Below, one piece after another: positions 18,923-28,311 of a stretch of 64,000 bases of DNA. The notes under the pieces are model-generated. The model was given only the letters and a program-made list of their open reading frames with translations, made no database searches and was not told the DNA's origin. How positions within the stretch are numbered: the stretch's first letter is position 1; every line of letters begins with the position of its first letter. Made by a program: the position numbers and the translations under genes. Origin of the DNA: Streptomyces griseus subsp. griseus (lineage in GTDB: Bacteria; Actinomycetota; Actinomycetes; Streptomycetales; Streptomycetaceae); the NCBI RefSeq assembly GCF_000720255.1, contig NZ_JOJE01000020.1:186001-250000 (forward strand). The letters are read 5' to 3'.

Positions 18923-18940
18923 TTACACTTAGCAGTGTTA
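18923..18940. promoter_or_regulatory. TetR-type operator palindrome (site 2)
   Basis: TTACACTTAGCAGTGTTA has the same left arm as site 1 (8658-8675) and one mismatch in the right arm; only the 4-bp centre differs otherwise. It lies in the 273-bp gap between the leftward FAD oxidase gene and asnB, about 130 nt before the asnB ATG. No other feature was recognised in this gap. Confidence 0.65.
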
Positions 18941-19067
18941 CCGCACAACTCGTCGGTGTAAATCCCTGACTTGACGAACTGCGGAGAAGAAAATTTTCGG
19001 GAACCCCGTGAAGCAGAACGGGAAAGGAATGGATTTTTGAACAGCGAACTTTTCTGTCCCGAAGCGC

Positions 19068-20456
19068 TCAATGAACAGCAGGCGGGATGTTGTGGTTGAT
19101 GCGGAAGATGTTCTCCGGGTCATATCCGGCCTTGATCTCGCGCAACCGCTGGAAAGTCGCCGGCTCATAGGCGGCCTCCACGTGCCGCGGATCGGCCTCG
19201 CTCGCGCCGAGGAAGCTCGGGGAGGGGCCGCCCAGGCGCCACGGCGCCAGTGCTGCGACAAGGCTGTGCTGGGCGCCGTCGACCACGGCGGCCCGGTCCG
19301 GTCCGGCGGAGGCCACGGTGAACACGCTGAACTGTGCCTCGCGGAAGCCGATCGCGTTGGCATGCAGCGGCGACCGGCTCATGGCGCCGCCCAGGTGACG
19401 CAGCTCCACCACGGACACCGGACAGTCCGTGCCCGGGCCGGCCAGCCTGAGCAGCTCCTCGACCGTGTCCTCGGTCATCTCACGCAGCAGCGTCGAGCGC
19501 TCCCGGTACGGGCCCGGCCGGGTCGGATCCTGGTGGATCGACCCGACGTCGGTGTAGGGCATGTCGCGCACGGTGTCGACCAGCACCGGCGCGATGCCCA
19601 GAAGGGGACGGACCAGACGCTCGCCGTCCGCGGCGGAGCCGGAACAGGCGATCCGCACATGAACCACGAACCGGCCGCGCAACGGCTCCGGCACCGCCTC
19701 GACGGGCGGGAACCGCACCAGTGCCACCGAGGAGGACATGTTTTCCGGAACGGTGGTCGTCCACTTCCGGTAGGCGTGCAGGACGTCCGCGGCGGCTTCA
19801 CCGGGAAAGAACAGTCCACCGCCGTACAGCCGGGACACCGGGAACAAGTCGATCTCCATCGACGTGACCACGCCGAAGTTGCCCTTGCCGCCACGCATCG
19901 CCCAGAACAGATCGGTGTTCCGGTCCGGCGCCGCGGTCCGCAGCTCCCCGTCGGCGGTCACCACGTCCAACTCGCGGACATGGTCGGCGGCGTACCCGTA
20001 GGCCCTGCCCAACGGCCCGATTCCCCCGCCCAGCGCGTAACCGACGGTGCCGACCAACGGCGAGGCGCCGTTGAGCGGAGCGAGGCCGAACTGGGCCGCC
20101 TCCCGCACGAGCCGGCCTGCCCGCACCCCGGCCTCGATGCGGGCCGTGCGGGCCACGGGGTCGATCCGGACGCCGGTCATCAGTCTGGTGCCGACCACCA
20201 TCGCATCGTCCGTGGGCACCGACGGGCCGTGCCCGGTCGCCTGCACAGCGACGGGCAGCGAGCGGGCCGCGGCGAACCGGACCGCCGCCAGTACGTCGGC
20301 CACCCCGGTCGCCGCGACCACAACGGCGGGCCGGTGTCGGTAGGTGGTGTTGTAGAGATCATTGGCCACTTCGTAGCCCTGGTCATCAGGCTGCAGGACA
20401 GCACCGTCCACCGCCGGGACGAGGTGCTGGATATCGCTTGGTACTAACGCGTTCAT
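19068..20456 (-). CDS. BBE-like FAD-linked oxidase
   Basis: 462 residues, berberine-bridge-enzyme/6-hydroxynicotine oxidase family. The FAD domain has RPAVVVAATGVADVLAAVRFA and the histidine for covalent flavin attachment at about His76 (ATGHGPS). The second, cysteinyl attachment site of bicovalent members is absent (GASPLVGTVGYALGGG has serine), so single attachment is expected. The C-terminal YDPENIFRINHNI is the family's closing motif. Enzymes of this family oxidise alcohols, amines or form rings in natural-product pathways. It is the last gene of the leftward operon, 4 nt after the lyase stop. Codon 4 is TTA. Confidence 0.87.
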   Translation of the reverse strand: MNALVPSDIQHLVPAVDGAVLQPDDQGYEVANDLYNTTYRHRPAVVVAATGVADVLAAVRFAAARSLPVAVQATGHGPSVPTDDAMVVGTRLMTGVRIDPVARTARIEAGVRAGRLVREAAQFGLAPLNGASPLVGTVGYALGGGIGPLGRAYGYAADHVRELDVVTADGELRTAAPDRNTDLFWAMRGGKGNFGVVTSMEIDLFPVSRLYGGGLFFPGEAAADVLHAYRKWTTTVPENMSSSVALVRFPPVEAVPEPLRGRFVVHVRIACSGSAADGERLVRPLLGIAPVLVDTVRDMPYTDVGSIHQDPTRPGPYRERSTLLREMTEDTVEELLRLAGPGTDCPVSVVELRHLGGAMSRSPLHANAIGFREAQFSVFTVASAGPDRAAVVDGAQHSLVAALAPWRLGGPSPSFLGASEADPRHVEAAYEPATFQRLREIKAGYDPENIFRINHNIPPAVH

Positions 20457-20460
20457 GGCC

Positions 20461-21864
20461 TCATGATTTCAAAGCGCGGTCCACCAACTTGCCTGCCGCG
20501 CCGGTGTAGTTGGCAGGATCACACAGCTCGGTCAGCTCGTCGGCGTCGAGGCGGCCGTCGAGTTCCGCCGACTCGGCGAGAACCTCGGACAGCCGCCGGC
20601 CGGTCCGCTCGGTGGCCTCGGTGGCCCGAGCCAGCAGTCGCTTCGCGGCGGCCGTGCCGATGACCGGCGCCAGCACGGCGACGATCCGCTCCGAAACGAC
20701 CTGGCCACCGGTCAGATCGAGATTGCTCCGCATCCGGTGCGCCCGCGCCTGCAGGCCCTCGGCCAGCTCGGCCGCGGTGTGCGCGGCGCCACCGGTCAGC
20801 CGCAGGCATTCCCGCAGCAGCAGCCATTCCGCATGCCACGCACCCCCCGAGCGTTCGTCCTCACTGGCCAGACACTGCGTCAGCGCGGTCGACAGTGCGG
20901 GAACCTGCATCGCCGCACTGCGCATGAGCGTGGACAGCACCGGATTGCGCTTGTGCGGCATGGCGGACGATCGGCCTCGTCCGGCCCCCGTCGGTTCGGT
21001 CACTTCCGCGATCTCGGTCCGGGCGAGTGTCTGCACATCGATCGCCATCTTGCCGAGCGCGCCCGCGGTGAACGCGAGGGCCGCCGCGAGATCCGCCATC
21101 GGGGTGCGCAGCGTGTGCCACGGCAGGACGGGCCGGGCCAGACCGGTCTCCTCGGCAAAGGCATCGACGAAAGCGTCGACGTACCCGCCGAGATCGCCCT
21201 CGGCTGTCTGCGCGTACTCCAGATATCCGGCGAGTGTGCCCGCGGCGCCGCCCAGGGCGACCGGCAGGCCGGAGTCGAGAAGCCGGCCCAGCCGCAGGTC
21301 GGCGTCCAGGATCAACTGCCGCCACCCCGCCGCTTTGAGTCCGAAGGTGGTGGGGACCGCCTGGAGCGCAAGGGTTCTGCCTGCCATGACGGTGTCACGG
21401 TTGCGGGCGGCCAGGTCGGCCAGCGCCTCGGCGGCGCGTGCGAGATCCTGTCGGATCAGGCGGACGGCCCGGTCGGCGATCAGCATGGCCGCGGTGTCGA
21501 GGATGTCCTGGCTGGTGGAACCCCGGTGGACGTACTCGGCGGCGTCCGGGGCATCGGAAGCGACGACCTCGGTGAACGCTCGCACCAGCCGCACCACGGG
21601 ATTGGCCGTGTCGCGGGCGGCCAGCGCGATCCGACGCGGGTCGATGCGGTCGGCCTCGGCCGCCTTGGTGATGGCGACGGCCGCCGGTCCGGGAAGCGTG
21701 CCGAGCCGGGCCTGGGCACGCGCCAGCGCCGCCTCGGCGTCGAGCATGGCCTGCAACCATGCCTGGTCGCAGACGGCGGCTTCGATCGGGGTGCCGGCCC
21801 GTACCGGCGACAGCAGTCCGACGTCGAGACAGGGGTCGAAGGGGCCTCTCGGCGGCGCGGTCAA
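20461..21864 (-). CDS. creD: CreD-like nitrosuccinate lyase (fumarase/adenylosuccinate lyase superfamily)
   Basis: 467 residues. The superfamily signature GRSSAMPHKRNP lies near residues 296-307, and GSTSQDILDTA near 110 is the second active-site segment. In cremeomycin and fosfazinomycin clusters, CreD/FzmL-type lyases split nitrosuccinate into fumarate and nitrous acid. The gene immediately upstream is a CreE-like flavoenzyme, which is the diagnostic pairing; 3-carboxymuconate cycloisomerase is the main alternative on sequence alone. The start is a TTG that overlaps the CreE stop (TTGA) with GGGAG 7 nt before it; the apparent upstream reading frame is a shadow inside creE. Confidence 0.85.
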   Translation of the reverse strand: MTAPPRGPFDPCLDVGLLSPVRAGTPIEAAVCDQAWLQAMLDAEAALARAQARLGTLPGPAAVAITKAAEADRIDPRRIALAARDTANPVVRLVRAFTEVVASDAPDAAEYVHRGSTSQDILDTAAMLIADRAVRLIRQDLARAAEALADLAARNRDTVMAGRTLALQAVPTTFGLKAAGWRQLILDADLRLGRLLDSGLPVALGGAAGTLAGYLEYAQTAEGDLGGYVDAFVDAFAEETGLARPVLPWHTLRTPMADLAAALAFTAGALGKMAIDVQTLARTEIAEVTEPTGAGRGRSSAMPHKRNPVLSTLMRSAAMQVPALSTALTQCLASEDERSGGAWHAEWLLLRECLRLTGGAAHTAAELAEGLQARAHRMRSNLDLTGGQVVSERIVAVLAPVIGTAAAKRLLARATEATERTGRRLSEVLAESAELDGRLDADELTELCDPANYTGAAGKLVDRALKS

Positions 21865-23840
21865 ATGAGCACTCCCGTCAGGTCTGTCTCGTCCGGGGTC
21901 GGACGAACCTCGGCAGGCACGTGTGCGACCGGCGGCAGAGCGAGGGCCGCGCGGGCTATCGCGTCCGAGTCGCCCAGCGTGACCGAGTCGACCCCGGGCC
22001 GGATGCCTGCCGCCGTGACCCAGTGCACGGATTCGGTCGGGACACCGAAGGCGAAGCGGCGCGGGTGAGCGCGTCCCCGTGCGTCCAGGATGCGGTACGG
22101 GCGTTCGGTGACCGCGAGCCCGCCGGTCTCGTAGCTGGTTCCGCAGGATCCGGCGATGCGATAGGTCGTGCACTGTTCGGTGTTGAGGAGGTGGAGCAGC
22201 AACGGGTCGGCGGTGCGCCGCAGGTCCGGGTCCGGGAGCCGTGCCTCGATCAGCGCCCTGGACCGCACCGGCGGCCCGGGCACCCGGGTCGAGGTGGCGA
22301 CGAAGGCCTGTGCCGCGGTGTCCAGGCGGACCTGGGTGGCCGGCCCGGTGATCTCCAGGAGGCCCGCCTCGATCAACGCGATCATCTCCTCGATCCGCGA
22401 AACCGGCGGCCCGATGGAGAGAAAGGCGTTCAGCGGGGTGTACCACCCCTCGAGGTCGTCCCGGTGCGAGTTGCCTTCCAGACCACCGTGGTCCACCGCG
22501 AGCCGGATCTCGTTGCGCAGGTCTCTGAGTACGTCGAGCGCGGCTTTCACGGGACCGCTGACATTGCCCTCCTTCGCATGCACGACATCGCGCGCCAGGT
22601 ACTCCAGCAACCATTCCCGGAAATCCGCACGGTCGACGAACTCACGGCTGCCGTAAGGCCGGGAGACGCTTTCCCAGTCCCACCGGACCGCGGCGTCGAT
22701 GCCGTGGGAATCCAGCAGCCGGGCCGCATCCTCGGCGTCCGCAGTGGCCAGATACCGCTCGACGAAGCGATCCGATTCCGCGCCTCGCCCCTGAGATTTC
22801 AGTAACGCGCCGTAGTAGACCGATTCCACTTCCCGTGTGATGAGCGGCCACAGATCCGTGGCGAAATGCACACGGTCGCCCTCCTGCGCACGCTGACGCA
22901 GTCCGTTGATGTGTTCGGGGGTGAGCAGCCTGGGAAAGTACCGGCCGAAGGCTCCCTTCTCGTTCTCCCCACGGGCGTGATAGGGCACGGAGCGACGAGA
23001 GAAGGCGTAGAGCCGAGGCTCGTTTCCGGACGGCTGGTACACGAGACGCTCACCGTCGCGGACGAAGGCCCCGCCGCGGCCGACGCTCAGCAGCGCCATG
23101 TAGTCGAAGAAGTTCAGGCCGAGGCCGCGCAGCAGCACCGGCCGGCCGGGCTCGATCGCGCTCAGGTCGACGTCGGCGGGATTGGCCGGGGTGATGTAGG
23201 TGAGGTAGTGGATACGGGCCAGGCTCGCCGCCCGTTCCTGTCGTGGTGTCAGGCGAGCCGGTACATGTCCCTGGGCCAGCACGATCGCGTCCAGGTGGTT
23301 GAGCCGGGTCAGATTCTCCAGGCGAACGCCCTGGGGGCCGCCGGGAACACCGTGTGTGTCCGCCACGGCGACCGCACGCGACCGGTGTACCTGCACGGTG
23401 ACGTGATCGGGCGCGTTCTCCACGATGCGTTGAAAAACGTCGTGCAGGTAACGGCCGTACAGGGCACGGGTCGGGTACGAGTCCGGCCCGAGGGCCCTGG
23501 CCTCCGCCAGGGTGTGCTCGTCGTAGTCGGCGCCGGAGTCCGCCTGCGCCAGGCTCTTGGCCCATGCGTACAGGCTGGGCCCCGGCTCGATGGGCCCCTC
23601 GATGCGGACGCTGTCGTCGGTGAAGACGGTGATCTGGGACGCCACCGTGTTGGTCAGCAGAAACCGTGACTGGTCGGGCCGCCACACCGAGCCCGCGCCG
23701 GGGGCAGCCGGGTCGACGACGTGCACGGTCACCGTTTGGTGCGTCCGTGCATGGCGTTCGCCGGCACACAGGCGCTCCAGCACCGAAAGCCCGCGGGGGC
23801 CTGCGCCGACCACACAGATCTCCAGGTGCCGGCCGTTCAC
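21861..23840 (-). CDS. creE: CreE-like flavin-dependent aspartate N-monooxygenase
   Basis: 659 residues, FAD/NAD(P)-binding protein with an N-terminal Rossmann motif GAGPRG at residues 12-17 and the family pieces FLLTNTVASQITVF, LRGLGLNFFDYMALL and a conserved C-terminal half (HWVTAAGIRPGVDS). CreE/FzmM enzymes oxidise the amine of aspartate to give nitrosuccinate. The adjacent CreD-like lyase strongly supports this role. The GTG at 23840 overlaps the stop of the upstream monooxygenase (GTGA) and follows GGGGGAG. Codon 346 is TTA. Confidence 0.85.
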   Translation of the reverse strand: MNGRHLEICVVGAGPRGLSVLERLCAGERHARTHQTVTVHVVDPAAPGAGSVWRPDQSRFLLTNTVASQITVFTDDSVRIEGPIEPGPSLYAWAKSLAQADSGADYDEHTLAEARALGPDSYPTRALYGRYLHDVFQRIVENAPDHVTVQVHRSRAVAVADTHGVPGGPQGVRLENLTRLNHLDAIVLAQGHVPARLTPRQERAASLARIHYLTYITPANPADVDLSAIEPGRPVLLRGLGLNFFDYMALLSVGRGGAFVRDGERLVYQPSGNEPRLYAFSRRSVPYHARGENEKGAFGRYFPRLLTPEHINGLRQRAQEGDRVHFATDLWPLITREVESVYYGALLKSQGRGAESDRFVERYLATADAEDAARLLDSHGIDAAVRWDWESVSRPYGSREFVDRADFREWLLEYLARDVVHAKEGNVSGPVKAALDVLRDLRNEIRLAVDHGGLEGNSHRDDLEGWYTPLNAFLSIGPPVSRIEEMIALIEAGLLEITGPATQVRLDTAAQAFVATSTRVPGPPVRSRALIEARLPDPDLRRTADPLLLHLLNTEQCTTYRIAGSCGTSYETGGLAVTERPYRILDARGRAHPRRFAFGVPTESVHWVTAAGIRPGVDSVTLGDSDAIARAALALPPVAHVPAEVRPTPDETDLTGVLI

Positions 23841-25036
23841 CGAGACGCTCCCCCGGTCAGGACGGCGCCGAAGCTCCGTGCGCCGTGCATCCAGGCCACG
23901 TGATCGTGCAACTGGGTAGCCGACATCGAGGACAGCTTCTCGTTGCGGGCCTTGGCATCGGTGCCGGCCGGGTGCCACAGCTTGATGCTCTCGCGAGAGA
24001 CACGTTGGATACGGGCCGTGCGCTCGCGCCGTTCGTGGTTGTACTGGTCGAAGCGCCGGCCGAACTCGGCCGCGGAGCAGTCGAGCAGATCGCCGAGCAC
24101 CACGGCGTCCTCGAGCGCCTGGCACGCGCCCTGCGCCGCGTAGTGCAGCATCGGGTGGGCCGCGTCGCCGAGCAGGGTGACCCGGCCGTCGGTCCAGTTG
24201 TCCACCGGGTCACGGTCGACCAGGACCCAGGCCTTCCAGTCCTCCCCCAGCGCGAGGAGCTGCCGCGGAGCCTCACCGAGTGCGCCGAACCGGCTCTGCA
24301 CGAACTGCTTCTCCACCGGTGTCCCGGCGATCGCCCGGGTCGCCGCGTCGTCGAAACTCGCCGCCAGATTGAGGTACCGGCCGCCCGCGATCGCGTAGTG
24401 CACGAAGTGGCACTTGGGGCCCGCCCACCAGGTGACGGCATTCCACCGCAGTTCGTCCGGCACCAGCTCGATGGGAATGAGGGAACGGTAGACCGTGATG
24501 CCCGAGATGCGCGGTTCACCGTCGCCGACGAGCTGCCGCCGGATCGCCGACCGGATGCCGTCGGCCCCGATCACGGCATCGCCGGTGATCCGTTCGCCCG
24601 TTGCCAGGATGACCGTCGCACCGGTGTCGTCCTGGTCGTAGGCGGTGACGCCATGCCCGGCGCGCAACTGGATTCTCGGTGAGGCGAGGCAGGCGTCGAG
24701 CAGCATCCCGTGGAGTTCGCCTCGATGCACCACCACATAGGGGTTGCCGAAGCGGCGGCGGTAGTCCGCAGTGAGCGGCATGCTCACCACGTGCTCCCCG
24801 GTGACCCCGTCCATGAACCGCAGGTGGTCGATGTGCACCGCGCGCTCACGGACCTTGTCACCGAGGCCGAGCCTGTCCAGTGCCTCGATTCCGTTCGGCG
24901 CCAGCTGAATGCCCGCGCCCAGTTCGGCAAAGCGGTCGTTGCGTTCGAGCACCACGGCCTCATGGCCTCGACGGGCGATGCTCAGCGCGGTGGCCAGTCC
25001 GCCGATTCCACCTCCGACGATCAGTAGCGTCGCCAT
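23837..25036 (-). CDS. Salicylate-hydroxylase-like FAD monooxygenase
   Basis: 399 residues, class A aromatic hydroxylase. FAD motif GGGIGG at about residues 8-13, VIGADGIRSAIR (DG motif) near 155 and GDAAHPMLHYAAQGACQALEDAVVL (GD motif) near 280. Relatives hydroxylate phenolic acids, sometimes with loss of CO2 (salicylate 1-hydroxylase, 6-hydroxynicotinate 3-monooxygenase). A 3-hydroxyanthranilate-derived acid is a plausible substrate. The ATG at 25036 begins the canonical N-terminus 2 nt after the ligase stop. Confidence 0.87.
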   Translation of the reverse strand: MATLLIVGGGIGGLATALSIARRGHEAVVLERNDRFAELGAGIQLAPNGIEALDRLGLGDKVRERAVHIDHLRFMDGVTGEHVVSMPLTADYRRRFGNPYVVVHRGELHGMLLDACLASPRIQLRAGHGVTAYDQDDTGATVILATGERITGDAVIGADGIRSAIRRQLVGDGEPRISGITVYRSLIPIELVPDELRWNAVTWWAGPKCHFVHYAIAGGRYLNLAASFDDAATRAIAGTPVEKQFVQSRFGALGEAPRQLLALGEDWKAWVLVDRDPVDNWTDGRVTLLGDAAHPMLHYAAQGACQALEDAVVLGDLLDCSAAEFGRRFDQYNHERRERTARIQRVSRESIKLWHPAGTDAKARNEKLSSMSATQLHDHVAWMHGARSFGAVLTGGASR

Positions 25037-25038
25037 CC

Positions 25039-26607
25039 CTACTGGGCCTGACTTCCGTTGCTCAACAACTTCGCCAACTCCAGCCTCTTGATCTTGGTGG
25101 TCGCGGTCTGGGGCAGGTCCTGGAGCCGCCACTGCACGGGATCCGCCATGGTGGGCAACGATGCCGCCGCCGCCTTCCACGCGACCATGTCCAACGGCTC
25201 GTCGTCCTTGGTGCACACCACGGGAACAGGCGTACCGCCCTGGCCCGGAACGATGATGACCTCGACGAGTTCGTCGAGTCTGGAGAAGAGGGTGTCCTCG
25301 GCGGCCAGGGTGCTGCCGAATCCGGGGATGACGTCGACCTCACGGTCGAGCAGGTGCAGGCATCCCCACTTGGTGCGGTAGCCCACGTCGCCCATGCGCC
25401 ACCAGCCGTCGTTCTCCTGCTTGCGGTAGCGCTCCTGCTCCCCCAGGTACGTCAGCACCCGGCCGTCCGTGCGGACTTCGATGTACCCCGGTGACGACTT
25501 CGACACCGGCTTGCCGTCCATGCTGACCACCCGGACGTCGGTCATACCGGGGAAGGCGAATCCCACGCAGCGGCCGTCCGCGGCCTGTCCTCTCCACGGG
25601 GTGAAGATCCGCCCGACGACGGGACCCGCCTCGCTCTGACCGTAGAGCTGGCCGAAGAGCGGCACCCGGTGCCGGGAGGCGCGCAGCGTGCGCTGAACGG
25701 TCCTGGGGTGGATGGCGTCGAAGGTGCTGCTGAAGTACTTCACGTCCGCCAGCGGACCGCGCGGGTCGTCGGCGAGCTTCTCCCACCGCATGAACGAGTT
25801 GGGATGCGCTTCGACCACGCCGGGGCGCAGCCGGGCGAAGAGGTCGGCTACGTGTTCGGGGTCGTCGTCGACGAGCATGACCAGCGGGAAGCCGCGCAGC
25901 ATCGTGATGGCCAGTGCGGTGAAGAGTCGCGAATGGACGAACGAGACATGGACCGCCACCGGGCGCCGTTTGCGGACGAGGGCGGTCACCGATGCCTGCG
26001 GCCGGTAGCGCGCCTCCAGCGTCCGTCCCGTATGGACGGCGAGTTTGGGGATACCGGTGGTTCCTGAGGTGTGCGTGATGAGCGTCGGATGCTCCGGCGG
26101 CATGGTGACCGGCGCGACCCGGGTCACCCCGGCGAGCGATTGCAGCTGCGTCGCGCCCGGATGGCTTCCCTTGGTGAGCAGAATCTGGTGGGCGTGGTCG
26201 AACACGGACGCGGGCAGTTCGTCGTCGAGCTTGGCCTGGTCGGTCACCAGATGCGGCTTGTCGACGCGACGGACCAGCTCGGCGACGGTCGCTCCGTCGA
26301 GCTTGGGTGACAACAACACCGGCACGGCGCCGATGCGGGCTATCACGCACGCCAGCAAGGTGATGTCGAAGCTGTTGGACTTGTAGACGACCACGCGCTC
26401 ACTGGGTCTGACTCCCGCGGCCCAGAGCCGGGAGGCGAAATCGTCGACCAGGTCGGCGACTTCCGTCACGGTCATTCGGCGTCCCAGCCCCGGCGCCATG
26501 TCGAGATCATGGTCCAGAATCAGGACGTTGGCGGGGTGCCGGGACGCGGCACGATCGAAGAGTGTGCCCAGCCGAATTCCACGGTTTCCTATGCGCTGGA
26601 GGAGCAT
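25039..26607 (-). CDS. Acyl-AMP ligase-like enzyme, candidate CreM/AvaA6-type diazotase
   Basis: 522 residues, ANL superfamily: ATP-binding loop THTSGTTGIPK near residue 175, FYGQSEAG-like QLYGQSEAG near 320, WWRMGDVGYRT near 405 and a C-terminal TTKIKRLEL with the conserved lysine. Most homologues make acyl-CoA. In cremeomycin and avenalumate pathways, however, members of this family next to CreD/CreE use ATP and nitrite to diazotise an aminophenol. The operon context favours a diazotase, but activation of an acid for ester or amide formation is the alternative. Confidence 0.72.
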   Translation of the reverse strand: MLLQRIGNRGIRLGTLFDRAASRHPANVLILDHDLDMAPGLGRRMTVTEVADLVDDFASRLWAAGVRPSERVVVYKSNSFDITLLACVIARIGAVPVLLSPKLDGATVAELVRRVDKPHLVTDQAKLDDELPASVFDHAHQILLTKGSHPGATQLQSLAGVTRVAPVTMPPEHPTLITHTSGTTGIPKLAVHTGRTLEARYRPQASVTALVRKRRPVAVHVSFVHSRLFTALAITMLRGFPLVMLVDDDPEHVADLFARLRPGVVEAHPNSFMRWEKLADDPRGPLADVKYFSSTFDAIHPRTVQRTLRASRHRVPLFGQLYGQSEAGPVVGRIFTPWRGQAADGRCVGFAFPGMTDVRVVSMDGKPVSKSSPGYIEVRTDGRVLTYLGEQERYRKQENDGWWRMGDVGYRTKWGCLHLLDREVDVIPGFGSTLAAEDTLFSRLDELVEVIIVPGQGGTPVPVVCTKDDEPLDMVAWKAAAASLPTMADPVQWRLQDLPQTATTKIKRLELAKLLSNGSQAQ

Positions 26608-26624
26608 CTATCCACCATCCCCGG

Positions 26625-27179
26625 TCACTTCTGCTCGATTACCGCCTTGATGCGCTGCAACGTGACCTGGAGGTCCTTGGCCAGCTTGGCGCTCCAGTCG
26701 ACGAAGAACTTGCGCTTTTCGGCCTCGTCCATCTCCGCGGTGATGCCCTTGATCCCCTCGGTGGGGGCGTCCATCCGAAAGTGGTGCACCAGAACGCATC
26801 CGCCGTCGGCCGGCTCGATCTCGTAGGACCACACACTCTGTTGGGCACGTCCGGCGCTGTCGCGCATGGCCCAGCGAAAGGCGCGTCCGGGCTCGGCCGC
26901 GATCACTTCGGACTCGGTGCTCCAGACGCCGCGAACGACCGGCGCCCACTCGACGACATTCCGGGGACGCAGGTTCTCACCACGGAAGACCGCACCGACC
27001 GTGGCAGGCTCACCCGACACCCACGTTCCACCAGTGCATTCCGGACTCCATTCGGCACTGCGCGGCATATCGCTGACCACCGCGTATGCCTCTCGCGGAG
27101 TGGCCGAAAGACGGATGTCGGCCCGTACTTCGAACAGAGGAGTTTCCTGAGTGTTCGTTTGGCCCATGGGCTGAATCAT
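26625..27179 (-). CDS. SRPBCC (START/Bet v1-like) family protein
   Basis: 184 residues with the helix-grip fold pattern: DIRLSATPREAYAVVSDMPRSAEWSPECTGG at the start and SVWSYEIEPADGGCVLVHHFRM in the middle, then a long C-terminal helix. The family binds hydrophobic ligands and includes polyketide cyclases, but a catalytic role is not evident. It is the first gene of the leftward diazotisation operon. No start has a convincing ribosome site: ATG at 27179 is chosen, with ATG 27167 or TTG 27203 possible. Confidence 0.75.
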   Translation of the reverse strand: MIQPMGQTNTQETPLFEVRADIRLSATPREAYAVVSDMPRSAEWSPECTGGTWVSGEPATVGAVFRGENLRPRNVVEWAPVVRGVWSTESEVIAAEPGRAFRWAMRDSAGRAQQSVWSYEIEPADGGCVLVHHFRMDAPTEGIKGITAEMDEAEKRKFFVDWSAKLAKDLQVTLQRIKAVIEQK

Positions 27180-27307
27180 GGGAGCCGTCGCGGACCCGGT
27201 CAAAGAAAGGCGACCCAGGTGCGTCAGGTCAACCGGGCCCTTCGCGAGTTGACGAACAGCCCCGGCTCTTCGCCGGCCACCACGGCGGAGCGCCCGACAA
27301 TGAGGAC

Positions 27308-28297
27308 GTGCGAGCAGCCTTCATCGAACGACTCGGACCATCGGAGAACGTCCGTTACGGCGAACTGGAACCGCCGCGGCCGGGACCGACCGACGTCCTC
27401 GTCGACGTGATCGCCACCACGGTCAATCCCGTCGACACCTTCGTACGTTCGGGTATGTTCCGTACTCCGCTCGAGTTCCCGTTCGTGATCAGCCGCGATC
27501 TGGTCGGCGTCGTGGCCGAGAGCCGTGCCCCCGGCTTCGCCCGAGGCGATCTGGTGTGGAGCAACAGCCTCGGCCACGGCGGCAGGCAGGGCGCGGCGGC
27601 CGAGCAGGCCGTCGTGGCTGCCGACCGGCTCTACCACCTGCCCGCCGGGGTGCCCCCGATCGAAGCGGTCGCCGTGGTCCATCCGACAGCCACCGCGTAC
27701 CTCGCACTCTTCACGCACGGCGGTGTTCGAGCCGGGGAAACCGTTGTCGTGGTCGGCGCCGCGGGCAATGTCGGGAGCTCACTGGTGACGCTGGCCGTCG
27801 AAGCGGGCGCCAGGGTCATCGCCACGGCCGCCAAGCGCGATGCGGACTACTGCATGAGCCTCGGCGCGGCCGAGGTCATCGACTACACCGACCCCTGTGT
27901 GCCGGAACGCGTCAAGACGCTGTGCCCCCGGGGAATCGACGTGTATCTCGACACGTCCGGCGACAACGATCTGGCCGCCGCGGTCGACGTGCTCGCGCAT
28001 CGCGGCCGGATCGTGCTGCTCGCCGGCGCACAGACACAGCCGGTCCTGCCGGCCGGACAGCTCTACATGAAGGACTGCTCCGTCAGAGGCTTCGTCATCT
28101 CGCACGCCACGACGGCCGAACTCGCCGAGGCGGCAGGCACGATCAACCGCCTGCTCGCCGCCGGCCGGCTCCGTTCCCGGGCGACCGAGGTCCTGCCCTT
28201 GAGCGCGGCCGCCGAAGCGCACCAGCGGATGGAGATGGGGCAGCTGCACGGCAAGCGAGTGATTCTCACTCCACAGTGGTCTGACGAACACCGATGA
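27308..28297 (+). CDS. Quinone oxidoreductase-like (zinc-independent MDR family) enzyme
   Basis: About 329 residues of the medium-chain dehydrogenase/reductase family. N-terminus RAAFIERLGPSENVRYGELEPPRPGPTDVLV is typical; the nucleotide motif VVVGAAGNVGSSLVTLAVEAGA lies near residue 150. The usual zinc-binding cysteines are absent, as in NADPH:quinone reductases. It could reduce a quinone or enone intermediate, or protect against a quinone diazide product. The GTG at 27308 matches the expected N-terminus although its GAGG is only 2 nt away. It is divergent from the SRPBCC gene. Confidence 0.8.
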   Translation: MRAAFIERLGPSENVRYGELEPPRPGPTDVLVDVIATTVNPVDTFVRSGMFRTPLEFPFVISRDLVGVVAESRAPGFARGDLVWSNSLGHGGRQGAAAEQAVVAADRLYHLPAGVPPIEAVAVVHPTATAYLALFTHGGVRAGETVVVVGAAGNVGSSLVTLAVEAGARVIATAAKRDADYCMSLGAAEVIDYTDPCVPERVKTLCPRGIDVYLDTSGDNDLAAAVDVLAHRGRIVLLAGAQTQPVLPAGQLYMKDCSVRGFVISHATTAELAEAAGTINRLLAAGRLRSRATEVLPLSAAAEAHQRMEMGQLHGKRVILTPQWSDEHR

Positions 28298-28311
28298 CAG
28301 CTGCCCCGCAC

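Noticed and set aside
18955..18975. Possible third TetR half-site (GGTGTAAA)
   Set aside because: Only one half resembles the TTACACT/AGTGTAA motif and no dyad is formed.
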